Origin: Bacillaceae bacterium OF18-1A
Lineage (GTDB): Bacteria > Bacillota > Bacilli > Bacillales > Bacillaceae_G
Reading direction: 5' to 3'
Length of the DNA stretch: 64,000 nucleotides
Assembly: GCA_027694045.1 (NCBI GenBank)
Contig: JAQEWB010000003.1
Span: 145,534-209,533, forward strand
A program made the translations under genes and the position numbers. Each line of letters opens with the position of its first letter. Position 1 is the first letter of the stretch. The notes beneath the pieces are model-generated. The model was not told where the DNA came from. It ran no database searches and worked only from the letters and a program-made list of their open reading frames with translations. Shown here piece by piece: positions 10,479 through 19,909 of the stretch.

Positions 10479-12218
10479 ATGAAAAAATACCTTGCCGGTC
10501 TTGCGGCAGTGTCTGTAGCAGGAGGAGCAGCACCTACACTTGATAGTGTTCAAGCTGCGCCTGAACAAAATACACAAAAAGCTGCTACACAAACTGTTCA
10601 AGCTTCAGCATCAAACAAATCATCTTATACGGTAAACGCTAGCGTATTACATGTTCGTGCAGGATCAAGCACTTCTCACGACATCATCTCACGCGTTTAT
10701 AATGGCCAATCATTAAACGTTATTGGCGAAGAAAATGGCTGGTTCAAAATTAACCACAATGGACAAACTGGCTTTGTTAGTGGCGAATTTGTATCAAAAA
10801 ATGGAGCAGCAACTAAAACTGTAAGTACAGGTGGAAATAATAAAGTTACTGCTGATGTATTACGTGTACGTACAGCTCCTAACACTTCTAGTTCTGTTTC
10901 TGGACGTGTATATGAAGGTCAAACGCTGAACGTTATCGGTCAAGAAAATGGTTGGGTGAAAATCAACCATAATGGACAAGTAGGTTATGTAAGTAGCGAG
11001 TTTGTATCTGGAGCTTCTTCAAATACAGGTTCTTCAAACAACAATAATAACCAAACAACTGTACAACCAGCAAGCGGAAACTATACAGTAAATGTATCTT
11101 CTCTTCGTGTTCGTACAGGTCCTAGCACTTCACATCCAACTGTAGGTTCTGTTAAACAAGGACAAGTCGTACAAGTTGTCGGTGAAGTTCAAGATTGGTT
11201 CAAAATCAATTATGCAGGACAAACTGCTTACTTAAGCAAAGACTACGTAACAAAAGGCGGTTCTAACGAGAACGTTACACAAGGCAACAACCAAGATAAC
11301 AAACAAGAACAAACGAATAATGTAACTGTTCAAACTGGTGGTACTTACGTTGTTAATGCAACATCTTTACGCGTTCGTACAGGCCCAGCTACGTATCATA
11401 GCGTAATTGGTGGCGTATTGAATGGTACAGCATTAAACGTAACTGGATCTGAAGGTAACTGGTTTAAAGTTAGTTACCAAGGGAAAACAGGCTACGTTAG
11501 TAGTGAGTTCATGAAATTCGTTAAAGGTGGCACTACGACTCCTGAACAACCAAAGCAACCTGAGCAACCTAGCCAAGGTGCAATTGGTGACTACTATATT
11601 AATGCTTCTGCCCTAAATGTACGTAGCGGCGAAGGTACAAATTATAGAATCATAGGCGCACTTCCACAAGGACAGAAGGTTCAAGTAATCTCTGAAAACT
11701 CTGGTTGGAGTAAAATTAACTACAACGGTCAAACTGGTTATATCGGAACACGTTTCCTATCTAAAACACCAGTTGGCGGTTCAGTAAATAACAAGCCTAC
11801 TAACGATAATAATCAAAATAACAACAATCAAAACAATAATAATACAAACAATAGCGGTGATAGTTCTTCTCTACTTGCATATGCAAAATCAATGCAAGGT
11901 GTACCATACGTTTGGGGCGGAACTTCTGCTAACGGTGTTGACTGCAGTGGTTACATCTACCACGTATTTAAGAAGTTTGGTCATAACATTAGTCGTCAAA
12001 GCGTTGCAGGATATTGGAGTAGCCTACCACAAACTTCAAATCCACAACCAGGTGACTTAATTTACTTCCAAAACACTTATAAATCAGGTCCTTCTCACAT
12101 GGGTATTTACCTTGGTGGCGGATCATTTATTCAATCTGGAGATAAAGGTGTTGCGATCGCTTCACTAAGTAACTCTTATTGGAAGAGCCACTTCTTAGGA
12201 TATACGAAAGCTCCTTAA
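10479..12218 (+). CDS. Secreted NlpC/P60 peptidoglycan endopeptidase with five SH3b domains
   Basis: A 579-residue secreted cell-wall hydrolase. The signal peptide ends near DSVQAAP. Five bacterial SH3 domains (about residues 48-103, 120-175, 200-255, 287-342, 370-425) each begin with V-x-A-x-x-L-x-V-R and end in GYVSxEF-type strands; Asn/Gln/Thr-rich linkers separate them. The C-terminal NlpC/P60 domain (~465-579) has the catalytic Cys in GVDCSGYIYHVF and His in PSHMGIYLGGG; the third position appears to be Gln in FIQSG. SH3b repeats should bind the wall while the catalytic part cuts gamma-D-Glu-diamino acid stem peptides. B. cereus relatives are sometimes labelled enterotoxin/cell-wall protein (EntFM/CwpFM group). 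AAAGGAATCG precedes the ATG. Confidence 0.92.
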   Translation: MKKYLAGLAAVSVAGGAAPTLDSVQAAPEQNTQKAATQTVQASASNKSSYTVNASVLHVRAGSSTSHDIISRVYNGQSLNVIGEENGWFKINHNGQTGFVSGEFVSKNGAATKTVSTGGNNKVTADVLRVRTAPNTSSSVSGRVYEGQTLNVIGQENGWVKINHNGQVGYVSSEFVSGASSNTGSSNNNNNQTTVQPASGNYTVNVSSLRVRTGPSTSHPTVGSVKQGQVVQVVGEVQDWFKINYAGQTAYLSKDYVTKGGSNENVTQGNNQDNKQEQTNNVTVQTGGTYVVNATSLRVRTGPATYHSVIGGVLNGTALNVTGSEGNWFKVSYQGKTGYVSSEFMKFVKGGTTTPEQPKQPEQPSQGAIGDYYINASALNVRSGEGTNYRIIGALPQGQKVQVISENSGWSKINYNGQTGYIGTRFLSKTPVGGSVNNKPTNDNNQNNNNQNNNNTNNSGDSSSLLAYAKSMQGVPYVWGGTSANGVDCSGYIYHVFKKFGHNISRQSVAGYWSSLPQTSNPQPGDLIYFQNTYKSGPSHMGIYLGGGSFIQSGDKGVAIASLSNSYWKSHFLGYTKAP

Positions 12219-12229
12219 TTAGTAGTTTC

Positions 12230-12260
12230 AAAGCCTTCTAGTTTACTAGAAGGCTTTTTT
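12230..12260 (+). terminator. Terminator after the NlpC/P60 gene
   Basis: Perfect 12-bp stem AAAGCCTTCTAG (12230-12241) with 12246-12257, 4-nt loop, T-run. Confidence 0.9.
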
Positions 12261-12561
12261 ATATGTTCAACACATTTCTCCACAAACAATAATGTGTCAA
12301 TCCTCCCATTTCATACACCATATTCCACAAAAATAATCCATAACGTTATCATAATGTATATATTTTTCAAATAAACATAACCTATTTCATGTCGATTCAT
12401 TTCATATGTGTTTTTTTGAAGAATTTTCTTTTTATTTAAACTTTTCGTTAGACGTTTGACCTCCGATGTCCATTATGATAAGTTACTTAAGATGTTATAT
12501 TCGCAAAAGTATAGACAACTGGTTTATACACGTTTTTACTATGAGGAAGGAGCTACACTGC
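12261..12561 (+). other. Intergenic region before nupC
   Basis: About 300 bp, AT-rich, with no recognisable gene, riboswitch or repeat. The nupC frame is open from 12466 but without a convincing early start. Confidence 0.4.
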
Positions 12562-13773
12562 ATGAATCTTTTATGGGGAATTGGCGGCGTGATTGGAGTA
12601 TTAGCAATTGCTTTCTTATTATCTTCCAACCGCAAAGCTATTAATTGGCGCACAATTTTAATTGCGCTAGCATTACAAATGTCATTTTCATTTATCGTAT
12701 TACGATGGGATGCTGGTAAAGCAGGTTTAAAACACGCTGCTGACGGCGTTCAAGGATTAATTAATTTTTCTTACGAGGGAATTAAGTTCGTTGCTGGGGA
12801 TTTAGTCAACGCAAAAGGACCTTGGGGATTTATTTTCGTTATTCAAGCACTACTTCCAATTGTATTTATTAGTTCATTAGTTGCAATCTTATATCATTTC
12901 GGTATTATGCAGAAATTCGTTAGCGTCATTGGTGGCGCACTAAGTAAACTTCTTGGAACTTCTAAAGCAGAAAGTTTAAACTCAGTAACAACTGTGTTTT
13001 TAGGACAAACTGAAGCGCCAATCTTAATCAAACCTTACTTAGCACGTTTAACAAATAGTGAATTCTTCGCTATTATGGTAAGTGGTATGACAGCTGTTGC
13101 CGGATCTGTTCTTGTCGGCTATGCAGCGATGGGAATTCCGTTAGAACACTTATTAGCAGCAGCAATTATGGCAGCTCCATCAAGTTTATTAATTGCAAAA
13201 CTAATTATGCCAGAGACAGAAAAAGTCGATAATAACGTTGAACTTTCTACAGAACGTGAAGACGCAAACGTTATTGATGCAGCTGCACGCGGTGCATCTG
13301 AAGGTATGCAACTTGTTATTAACGTAGCAGCAATGTTAATGGCTTTCATCGCATTAATCGCTTTATTAAACGGTCTATTAGGGTTAATTGGCTCCTTATT
13401 CCATATTAAACTTAGTCTGGATTTAATATTCGGTTACTTACTATCACCATTTGCAATCTTAATTGGGGTTTCTCCTGGTGAAGCTGTACAAGCAGCAAGC
13501 TTTATCGGTCAAAAACTTGCAATCAACGAGTTCGTTGCATACGCAAACTTAGGACCACACATGGCAGAGTTCTCTGCAAAAACAAATTTAATTTTAACAT
13601 TTGCAATCTGTGGATTCGCAAACTTCTCTTCTATCGCAATTCAATTAGGTGTAACAGGAACTTTAGCTCCTACTCGCCGTAAACAAATTGCACAATTAGG
13701 GATTAAAGCAGTTATCGCTGGTACATTAGCTAACTTCTTAAATGCAGCAGTTGCAGGTATGATGTTCCTATAA
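12562..13773 (+). CDS. nupC: Concentrative nucleoside transporter NupC
   Basis: A 403-residue member of the CNT family that imports nucleosides with protons or sodium. Family blocks seen: ALLPIVFISSLVAILYHFG, GQTEAPILIKPYLARLTNSEFFAIM, GYAAMGIPLEHLLAA, and LGPHMAEFSAKTNLILTFAICGFANFSSIAIQ near the C-terminus. Eight or more membrane segments. The ATG at 12562 follows AGGAAGGAG at good spacing. The longer frame from 12466 would add 32 residues with no ribosome site. Single-gene unit ending in a terminator at 13786. Confidence 0.93.
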   Translation: MNLLWGIGGVIGVLAIAFLLSSNRKAINWRTILIALALQMSFSFIVLRWDAGKAGLKHAADGVQGLINFSYEGIKFVAGDLVNAKGPWGFIFVIQALLPIVFISSLVAILYHFGIMQKFVSVIGGALSKLLGTSKAESLNSVTTVFLGQTEAPILIKPYLARLTNSEFFAIMVSGMTAVAGSVLVGYAAMGIPLEHLLAAAIMAAPSSLLIAKLIMPETEKVDNNVELSTEREDANVIDAAARGASEGMQLVINVAAMLMAFIALIALLNGLLGLIGSLFHIKLSLDLIFGYLLSPFAILIGVSPGEAVQAASFIGQKLAINEFVAYANLGPHMAEFSAKTNLILTFAICGFANFSSIAIQLGVTGTLAPTRRKQIAQLGIKAVIAGTLANFLNAAVAGMMFL

Positions 13774-13785
13774 AATTATGTAAAG

Positions 13786-13813
13786 TCTCCTCTTTTAAAG
13801 AGGAGATTTTTTT
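13786..13813 (+). terminator. Terminator after nupC
   Basis: The near-continuous palindrome TCTCCTCTTTTAAAGAGGAGA is followed by a T-run. Confidence 0.85.
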
Positions 13814-14033
13814 ATTATATAAAAAGTCTCTTTTCACAATATATTAAACACTTTATGTAAATATACGGAAAAATTATGATACAATGATGATTACGTCTGT
13901 TTATGTTTTCTTGTAAAAGAGGGATACTAAGGATGTTTGCTCTTCAAAAGAATGTAGCCAAACGGTCTATTTCTTAACAATTGCACATACTACAAATACC
14001 CTTTTATGAAATATTTTTAAGGAGGAAAGTTTT

Positions 14034-14789
14034 GTGAAAGATAACTTCTATAAAATCCTTTCCATGTGGATTTTACAAATTTTATTTTATTTTACAACTG
14101 TACATGTGACACAATATGAGCATGCTCTCATTTTTACAATAGTATATGTAATCGTCAATATACTGTTTCTATTCTTAGCTGATAAAACCGCATTTGTTTT
14201 CTTCATCTTAGGAACCATTATTTCCGTATTCTATTTATTCTATCAAGCATGGCTATACTTATGGAGTACATCGGATCAATGGACATACATCATTACCCAC
14301 TTCCTAATGGCAGCTAACTTCTTCATTGTGTATATCTCAACTCATTTATTAAAGAAGGTTATTCATGAAAATAAGGAGTTACTTGAACGTGTGAGGACGT
14401 TAGAACAATACATTGGGGAATCAAAACTATTAACAAGACAAGAATTCGAAAGACGACTTGCATTATTAACAACTGCAATGAATCGTCGTAATGAAACAGG
14501 CGTTATTATTTACTTTAATTTCACTTCCTTCAGTAAATATACGAAAGAAAGTGTTATAGACCGTGTAGCTTCCCTATTAGTTGAAACGGTAAGAAACGAT
14601 TTTGACCTTGTGGCTGAATACGATAACAATACGTTAGTCATTTTATTACAAAACACGAATGAAGCCGGTGCTGATATTGTGATGAAACGTCTACAGCCAA
14701 AACTTGAAAAGTGGCTCGCTATTGAAGCAATCCAAGATATAAAAATTTCACGAGAGCAAATTGGTAACAAAGGACAGACATTACTATGA
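14034..14789 (+). CDS. Membrane protein with degenerate GGDEF domain
   Basis: A 251-residue protein. Four membrane segments fill residues ~1-105, then a short coiled-coil (~105-135) and a GGDEF-like domain (~140-250). The signature loop is lost: the stretch LVAEYDNNTLVILLQNTN aligns with LVARYGGDEFALLLPNTD, so the catalytic GGDEF reads YDNNT-like and the enzyme should not make c-di-GMP. The I-site RxxD aligns with NDFD, so c-di-GMP binding is also doubtful, although an Arg is one residue upstream. The layout resembles B. subtilis YdaK, a degenerate GGDEF protein next to an exopolysaccharide glycosyltransferase. Start is GTG behind AAGGAGGAAA. Its stop overlaps the next start (ATGA), so the two are translationally coupled. 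Confidence 0.8.
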   Translation: MKDNFYKILSMWILQILFYFTTVHVTQYEHALIFTIVYVIVNILFLFLADKTAFVFFILGTIISVFYLFYQAWLYLWSTSDQWTYIITHFLMAANFFIVYISTHLLKKVIHENKELLERVRTLEQYIGESKLLTRQEFERRLALLTTAMNRRNETGVIIYFNFTSFSKYTKESVIDRVASLLVETVRNDFDLVAEYDNNTLVILLQNTNEAGADIVMKRLQPKLEKWLAIEAIQDIKISREQIGNKGQTLL

Positions 14790-16087
14790 TGACACTCGTT
14801 ATACTTCTTTTATTTCTTCTATTTTGCTTACTCGTTTTTTGGATCAGCATTACATTTTCAATTAAATATGTACTTATTTTTACAGCCTTTCTATTCTCTG
14901 CATTACTCGTTTACTACTCTTTCCTAACACTTGCAGGCTTAGTTCACCGAAATCGTAAACGAAAAGATCGTACGCTAGAACATTATCCAAGTGTTGATAT
15001 TTTAATACCGGCTCATAATGAAGGAGTTGTTATTAAAGATACTTTAGAGGCAATGGCGAAGATTGAGTATCCAGGAAAACTAACCGTTTATTTATTAAAC
15101 GACAATTCTCAAGATGAAACACCCGAAATCGGTGATGATTTTGACAAAGCATATGCTCATATTCGTCACATTCGTGTTCCACCCGGTGAACCGAAAGGAA
15201 AATCACGTGTATTAAACTACGGTCTTAGCATTTCAGATGGTGAATACTTCTGTGTTTACGATGCCGATAACCAGCCTGAACCACATGCCCTGCGCATGCT
15301 TGTAGAACATGCTGAAACAATCGAGGACGCTGTCGGAGCTGTCGGACACGTTCGTACTGTAAATGAAAAAAGAAACTGGCTAACACGAATGATTTCACTA
15401 GAATTTCAAATCTTCCAGCTCCTTATGCAATCTGGACGCTGGTTACTATTCCAAACAGGTTCATTAACAGGAACGAACATGCTTCTTCGTCGCTCTGCAT
15501 TAGAAGAACTTGGTGGTTATGATCCTTATGCAATTGCAGAAGATGCCGAATTAACATTACGTATTACACAAAAAGGTTATCTCTTACCAATCGTCCCAGA
15601 ATCGATTACATGGGAACAAGAACCAGAGCATTTAAGAATTCTTATTAAACAACGAACACGCTGGCTCCAAGGGAATTTGTACATTTTAGAAAAAATGTTT
15701 TCATCCTTAAGTTTCTTCAAAGGAAAACTTCTCGTTCATTCCTTACAGCAAGTGTTAGTATATGTTGTATTTTGGTTATTCTTAATCATTTCAAACGTTT
15801 GGTTTGTGATTGGGTTACTTGGTATATTCCAGATTCAATATAGTATCCCGTTACTATTTATGTGGTACGTTGCATATATTACATATGTTTCGCAATTATT
15901 TAGTGCCCAGAGTGTTGAACGAACCTTCACACCGATGAATATTTTCATTAGCGTCATTATGTACTTTACGTACGCACAGCTCTTTACGTATTTATTCATC
16001 CGCAGCTTAATCTTATACTTACGTGCAAAGAGCAAGAAACAAGTTATCGGTTGGGATAAAACAGTTCGATTTAAAAAAGATAAATAA
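14786..16087 (+). CDS. Processive family 2 glycosyltransferase (YdaM-like)
   Basis: A 433-residue membrane glycosyltransferase. Two N-terminal membrane segments are followed by a GT-A domain with VDILIPAHNEG, the DAD metal motif in CVYDADNQPEP, TGTNMLLRR, AEDAELTLR and QRTRWLQG. The last is the QxxRW motif of processive beta-glycan synthases (cellulose, PNAG and hyaluronan synthase types). Three further membrane segments follow. It probably polymerises and exports a surface polysaccharide. The ATGA overlap with the degenerate GGDEF gene suggests that protein is its regulatory partner, as in the ydaKLMN locus; no ydaL or ydaN is beside it. Terminator at 16088. Confidence 0.87.
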   Translation: MMTLVILLLFLLFCLLVFWISITFSIKYVLIFTAFLFSALLVYYSFLTLAGLVHRNRKRKDRTLEHYPSVDILIPAHNEGVVIKDTLEAMAKIEYPGKLTVYLLNDNSQDETPEIGDDFDKAYAHIRHIRVPPGEPKGKSRVLNYGLSISDGEYFCVYDADNQPEPHALRMLVEHAETIEDAVGAVGHVRTVNEKRNWLTRMISLEFQIFQLLMQSGRWLLFQTGSLTGTNMLLRRSALEELGGYDPYAIAEDAELTLRITQKGYLLPIVPESITWEQEPEHLRILIKQRTRWLQGNLYILEKMFSSLSFFKGKLLVHSLQQVLVYVVFWLFLIISNVWFVIGLLGIFQIQYSIPLLFMWYVAYITYVSQLFSAQSVERTFTPMNIFISVIMYFTYAQLFTYLFIRSLILYLRAKSKKQVIGWDKTVRFKKDK

Positions 16088-16126
16088 AAATAAGCACAGA
16101 GCGCCGTAAGCTCTGTGCTTATTTAT
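16088..16126 (+). terminator. Terminator after the GT2 gene
   Basis: Perfect 15-bp stem (16088-16102 with 16110-16124), 7-nt loop. Confidence 0.85.
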
Positions 16127-16230
16127 TGCCGTATAACTTATATATCAGACAATACCCCTTAGCTGAAAGTAATTTCACGTCCATCCCCCAACGAACGATC
16201 GACCTTCATTTATATACGAAAAAGTGATTG

Positions 16231-16365
16231 CTATTTTTGTAGAACCAATTGCTTTTCTTGCTGCTCTTTGCGCGTTTCAATCTTAGGTTCCGTGCTTTCT
16301 TGCACATTGCGATGTGCCACACGTTTCAAACAAATATGCTTCCACTTTCTTTCGTAACGTTTCAT
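16231..16365 (-). CDS. Small basic hypothetical protein, 44 aa
   Basis: A 44-codon frame starting MKRYERKWKHICLKRV and ending KQLVLQK. It is rich in Lys, Arg and Glu with no hydrophobic segment. AAGGGGGA lies ~12 bp before the ATG, which is the main support for expression. I recognise no family. It lies alone between the GT2 terminator and a bcr1-like repeat. Confidence 0.45.
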   Translation of the reverse strand: MKRYERKWKHICLKRVAHRNVQESTEPKIETRKEQQEKQLVLQK

Positions 16366-16608
16366 TATTCTAGATGTCCCCCTTGAATACGCTTTAAAAC
16401 TATTTGAAATCGCTTACAGGAAATAATATAGCACATATATATAAACGTGACAACACATTTCCGACAATTTTTTGTCAAAAATATGAATAACATCCGCAAA
16501 GTATCGAACCATGTCGAAATATGTCTTTTTTCTTTGTATAAAAGGCATACTACTTGTATAGTCATATGTTTCATTTCCCATACCTACATGAAAAATTCCT
16601 TCTATATG
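16366..16608 (-). other. Intergenic stretch, no feature recognised
   Basis: AT-rich sequence upstream of the 44-codon gene, likely holding its promoter. I see no clear element in it. Confidence 0.35.
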
Positions 16609-16731
16609 AAATGAAACTTTAATCAGCTCTCACCAATCGAGCGTTTGCGGACAGTTTATCTCCTCCCCACCTTCTTTACACCAGCCGAACTTTGAGATGG
16701 AAGTTTTACTGCTCACAAATAACAGGATAAA
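16609..16731 (+). repeat. bcr1-like repeat, copy D
   Basis: ATGAAACTTTAATCAGCTCT, CACCAATCGAGCG, then GAACTTTGAGATGG and a GGATAAA end. It is in the same orientation as copies A and F and is about 120 bp long. Its right edge is fused to the T-run of the opuD terminator. Confidence 0.6.
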
Positions 16732-16758
16732 AAAAAGAGCTGATACAAAATCAGCCCT
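16729..16758 (-). terminator. Terminator after opuD
   Basis: Minus-strand stem AGGGCTGAT / ATCAGCTCT followed by eight T, shared with the end of bcr1 copy D. Confidence 0.8.
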
Positions 16759-16768
16759 TTTCCTTCTA

Positions 16769-18286
16769 TTATTTATGACGCTTCATACGCCCTTCTTTTT
16801 GTAACTCTTTAAATAATGCTGCCATCATAAAGAAAATAACAAATACGAATGGGAATGCCGCAATAATAGCCGCCGTTTGCAGCGCTTCTAATCCACCAAC
16901 ATATAATAGTGTAGAAGCTATCGCTGCTAAAACGATACCCCAAATCATTTTAATGCGGTTCGGTGGGTTTAAACTACCGTGCGTCGTTAACATTCCTAAA
17001 ACAAATGTCGCAGAATCTGCTGATGTAATAAAGAATGTCGCGATAAGTAAAATACCTAAAACCGATAAAGCTGATCCAAAGCTACCCATCTGGTCGAACA
17101 TAGCGAATAATCCTACTTCTGTTCCTAACTCTTTCACTTTGTCGAATATATGTGCATTACCAAACAGCTCCATATGAATACCTGTTCCACCGAAAACGGA
17201 GAACCAAAGTGCACCGATCACAGTCGGTACGAGTAACACACCAATAACAAACTCACGAATCGTACGTCCTTTTGACACACGAGCGATAAATGTACCTACG
17301 AATGGTGACCATGCAATCCACCATGCCCAATAGAAAATTGTCCATGACTGAATCCACTGATTCCCGCCTTCATCTAATGGACTTAAACGGAAACTCATAC
17401 TTGGTAATTCCTGAATGTAAGAACCAATTGTTGAAGTGAAGTAATTCATAATAAAGTTCGTTGGACCTGCAAATAATACAATAATCATAAGTGCAAATGC
17501 CAAAATAATGTTTGTATTACTTAAATATTTAATTCCTTTATCCAAACCTGTTTGCGCAGATAACATGAAAAGAACCGTTACGATTGCAATAATAACTAAC
17601 TGTGTCGTTAATGAGTTCGGAATAGATGTTAAATAACTAACACCACCTGCGATTTGCTTTGCACCAAGCCCTAATGATGTTGCAACACCAAATACAGTCG
17701 CAAAGACAGCTAACACATCAAATAAGTGAGCAGCACGCCCATGGTCCCCGCCTTTAAATAACGGACCTACTGTCGCGCTGATCGTACTTGCTTTTCCTTT
17801 TCTGAAAGTGAAATAAGCAATACAGAGCGCTACAAACGCATATAGTCCCCAAGGGTGTAATCCCCAATGGAAGAATGAAAAACGAAGCGCAAGACGCGCA
17901 CTTTCCTCAGTTGCACCTTCTCCAAACGGAGGTGCATATAGATGGTTTAATGGTTCTGCAACTCCCCAGAACACTAAACCGATACCCATACCGGCGCTAA
18001 ATAGCATAGCAAACCATGTCATATAACTATAATCAGGTTCGTCATCATCTTTACCTAAACGAATAGAACCGTACTTCGAAACAATTAAAAAGATGGCTAC
18101 TCCTAGAATAATAGAAACAGAAATAATATAAAACCACCCAAACTTACTAACTAATATCGTTTGAATTGCAGTTGTTACATTTCCTAAGCTACCTTTTCCC
18201 ATAATAGATTCGGGAATAATCCCCCAAATTGTAAATGCAATACATAATGTTAATGAGACAGTAAATGTTTTCGTCAGTTTCCTCAT
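16769..18286 (-). CDS. opuD: BCCT-family glycine betaine transporter OpuD
   Basis: A 505-residue, 12-segment sodium-coupled transporter of compatible solutes. Family blocks: GMGIGLVFWGVAEPLNH, FFHWGLHPWGLYAF, the betaine-binding aromatic region WTIFYWAWWIAWSPFVGTFIARVSKGRTIREF, and TSADSATFVLGMLT. The ATG at 18284-18286 sits behind AAGGGGG at 5-6 bp. The frame stays open to 18370, but the extra 28 residues lack a ribosome site and are not family-like. It probably imports glycine betaine at high osmolarity. Substrate within the BCCT family (betaine, choline, carnitine) is inferred. Confidence 0.93.
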   Translation of the reverse strand: MRKLTKTFTVSLTLCIAFTIWGIIPESIMGKGSLGNVTTAIQTILVSKFGWFYIISVSIILGVAIFLIVSKYGSIRLGKDDDEPDYSYMTWFAMLFSAGMGIGLVFWGVAEPLNHLYAPPFGEGATEESARLALRFSFFHWGLHPWGLYAFVALCIAYFTFRKGKASTISATVGPLFKGGDHGRAAHLFDVLAVFATVFGVATSLGLGAKQIAGGVSYLTSIPNSLTTQLVIIAIVTVLFMLSAQTGLDKGIKYLSNTNIILAFALMIIVLFAGPTNFIMNYFTSTIGSYIQELPSMSFRLSPLDEGGNQWIQSWTIFYWAWWIAWSPFVGTFIARVSKGRTIREFVIGVLLVPTVIGALWFSVFGGTGIHMELFGNAHIFDKVKELGTEVGLFAMFDQMGSFGSALSVLGILLIATFFITSADSATFVLGMLTTHGSLNPPNRIKMIWGIVLAAIASTLLYVGGLEALQTAAIIAAFPFVFVIFFMMAALFKELQKEGRMKRHK

Positions 18287-18955
18287 CAAATCCCCCTTCA
18301 GGTAATTTATTAAAATAACAAATTCCGATAAGTTAAATCGGATAAAATTTGTAAATTTACGGTGGTTCACTTGCGGCTTCTCTTACTTTTGCCTTCACCA
18401 ACTAGAATTCTTATGGACAGCCTTACCTTTCGTATAATCTTTTTACTCTGCAAGAGCTATAAGATAGAAATACTGCTGTCAAATTGTGCGAGAAAAATGC
18501 GGATGGGAATGTATTTTCCCAAAAAAGGATGTGTTACAGATGTAAAAAAGGGCAATATTCTTCCTTACAACCCTTTCTTTTTGTAACAATTATGCGGTTT
18601 TTTTGCTAGTATATAGCACATGTTTATAGCTTCACAAACAAGATATTTATGTTTATATAACTATATTACCCATAAAACGGTAAAATACTCAAGGAATGTA
18701 ATCGTTTAGTAAACATTACGTAACATTCTTGTAATATTTTTATTTACGCCGAAAAAAACATGTTGTATTAAATATTTCGAATATAATTGGAAACCTACTA
18801 GTTACATAGAGTGATAAACGCTTTCTTATATTTTTTGCTATATTACAAAGTGTTAACGACTTATTACGAATGGTTTGTAATTGTGTGTTTTCCCCAAATC
18901 CGAAAAAATCTGTTGCTATAATGAGGACACGAAGACAAACGCAATGGAGGCTATC
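18287..18955. other. Divergent intergenic region opuD / SH3b-3D gene
   Basis: About 670 bp. For opuD, a TTGACA box (minus strand, 18477-18482) faces a TATAGC 15 bp on (18456-18461), a sub-optimal spacing. For the plus-strand gene, an extended -10 TGCTATAAT lies at 18914-18922. A WalR-like pair TGTAAT-N5-AGTAAA is at 18697-18713, one mismatch from consensus. A frame at 18362-18586 looks like chance. No other element recognised. Confidence 0.4.
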
Positions 18956-19825
18956 ATGAAAAAATTAATTGGAATAGCAACAGCAGCAGTTTTTGGTCTT
19001 GGGATTTTCACATCATCTGCTAATGCAGAAACTGTTGTAACAACAGACGTACTAAATGTACGAGAAAACCCTACTACTGAATCAAAAGTTGTCGGTAAAT
19101 TACTAAACGGTAATAAAATAGATGTTCAAAATACAGTAAACGGATGGGCGCAAATCAAATTAGATGGTAAAGACGCATTCGTAAGTACAGAGTTCACAAA
19201 AAGCATCTACTATGTAACAGCTAACGTATTAAACGTACGTGCTGAAGCAAATACAAACTCAGAAGTTCTTGGAACGTTAAAGAAAAACGATATGATTGAA
19301 ACAACGAACCAAGTACAAAATGAGTGGTTACAATTCGAATATAACGGGAAAACAGCTTACGTTCACGTTCCTTTCTTAACAGGTACAGCACCTGTAATTG
19401 AGAAACAAGAAACAGCTGCTCCTGCTAAAGCTGAAGCTAAGGCTCAAGCGCCTGTACAAGCAAAACAAGCTGCTAAGCCTGCTGTAAAGGCTGCCGAAAC
19501 TAGCGCACCTTCTGGTGGTCGTGAGTTAACAGTTGTAGCTACAGCATATACAGCTCACCCGAGCGAAAACGGTGGCACGTATGGCGGCCGTGTATTAACT
19601 GCAATGGGTCATGACTTAACAGCGAACCCAAACATGAAAATGATCGCTGTTGACCCGAAAGTAATCCCATTAGGATCTAAAGTATGGGTTGAAGGTTACG
19701 GAGAAGCAATCGCTGGAGATACTGGCGGTGCAATTAAAGGTAACCGTATCGACATCCTACTTGGATCAGATAGTGCTGCCCAAAAATGGGGACGCAAAAC
19801 TGTTAAAGTGAAAATTTTAAAATAA
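18956..19825 (+). CDS. Secreted SH3b and 3D-domain cell-wall protein (YocH-like)
   Basis: A 289-residue secreted protein. A signal peptide ends near SSANAET. Two SH3b domains (about 25-85 and 90-145) each begin xVxVxxxVLNVR. An Ala/Lys-rich linker follows, then a C-terminal 3D (double-psi beta-barrel) domain with the three-Asp signature in AVDPKVIPLG, AGDTGGAIKG and NRIDILLG. Such proteins (B. subtilis YocH, Sps/MltA-like folds) are muralytic or muropeptide-binding and often belong to the WalKR regulon. The ATG at 18956 follows GGAGG; an earlier frame start at 18881 would precede the promoter. Terminator follows. Confidence 0.9.
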   Translation: MKKLIGIATAAVFGLGIFTSSANAETVVTTDVLNVRENPTTESKVVGKLLNGNKIDVQNTVNGWAQIKLDGKDAFVSTEFTKSIYYVTANVLNVRAEANTNSEVLGTLKKNDMIETTNQVQNEWLQFEYNGKTAYVHVPFLTGTAPVIEKQETAAPAKAEAKAQAPVQAKQAAKPAVKAAETSAPSGGRELTVVATAYTAHPSENGGTYGGRVLTAMGHDLTANPNMKMIAVDPKVIPLGSKVWVEGYGEAIAGDTGGAIKGNRIDILLGSDSAAQKWGRKTVKVKILK

Positions 19826-19844
19826 CCAATGACTGCTAAACTTC

Positions 19845-19880
19845 AGCCGGTTCTCTTTATTGAGAACTGGCTTTTATTTT
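19845..19880 (+). terminator. Terminator after the SH3b-3D gene
   Basis: Stem AGCCGGTTCTC (19845-19855) with 19862-19872 (one G-U pair), then TTTATTTTTTT. It lies just before the ribosome site of the next gene. Confidence 0.85.
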
Positions 19881-19909
19881 TTTATAATAACCATAAGGAG
19901 GTTATATCC

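Noticed and set aside
10600..11760. Tandem repeats in the NlpC/P60 gene considered as DNA repeats
   Set aside because: They are diverged SH3b coding domains, in frame, and need no separate repeat explanation.
18362..18586. 74-codon frame upstream of the SH3b-3D gene
   Set aside because: No ribosome site and protein-like features absent; it covers the likely opuD promoter.
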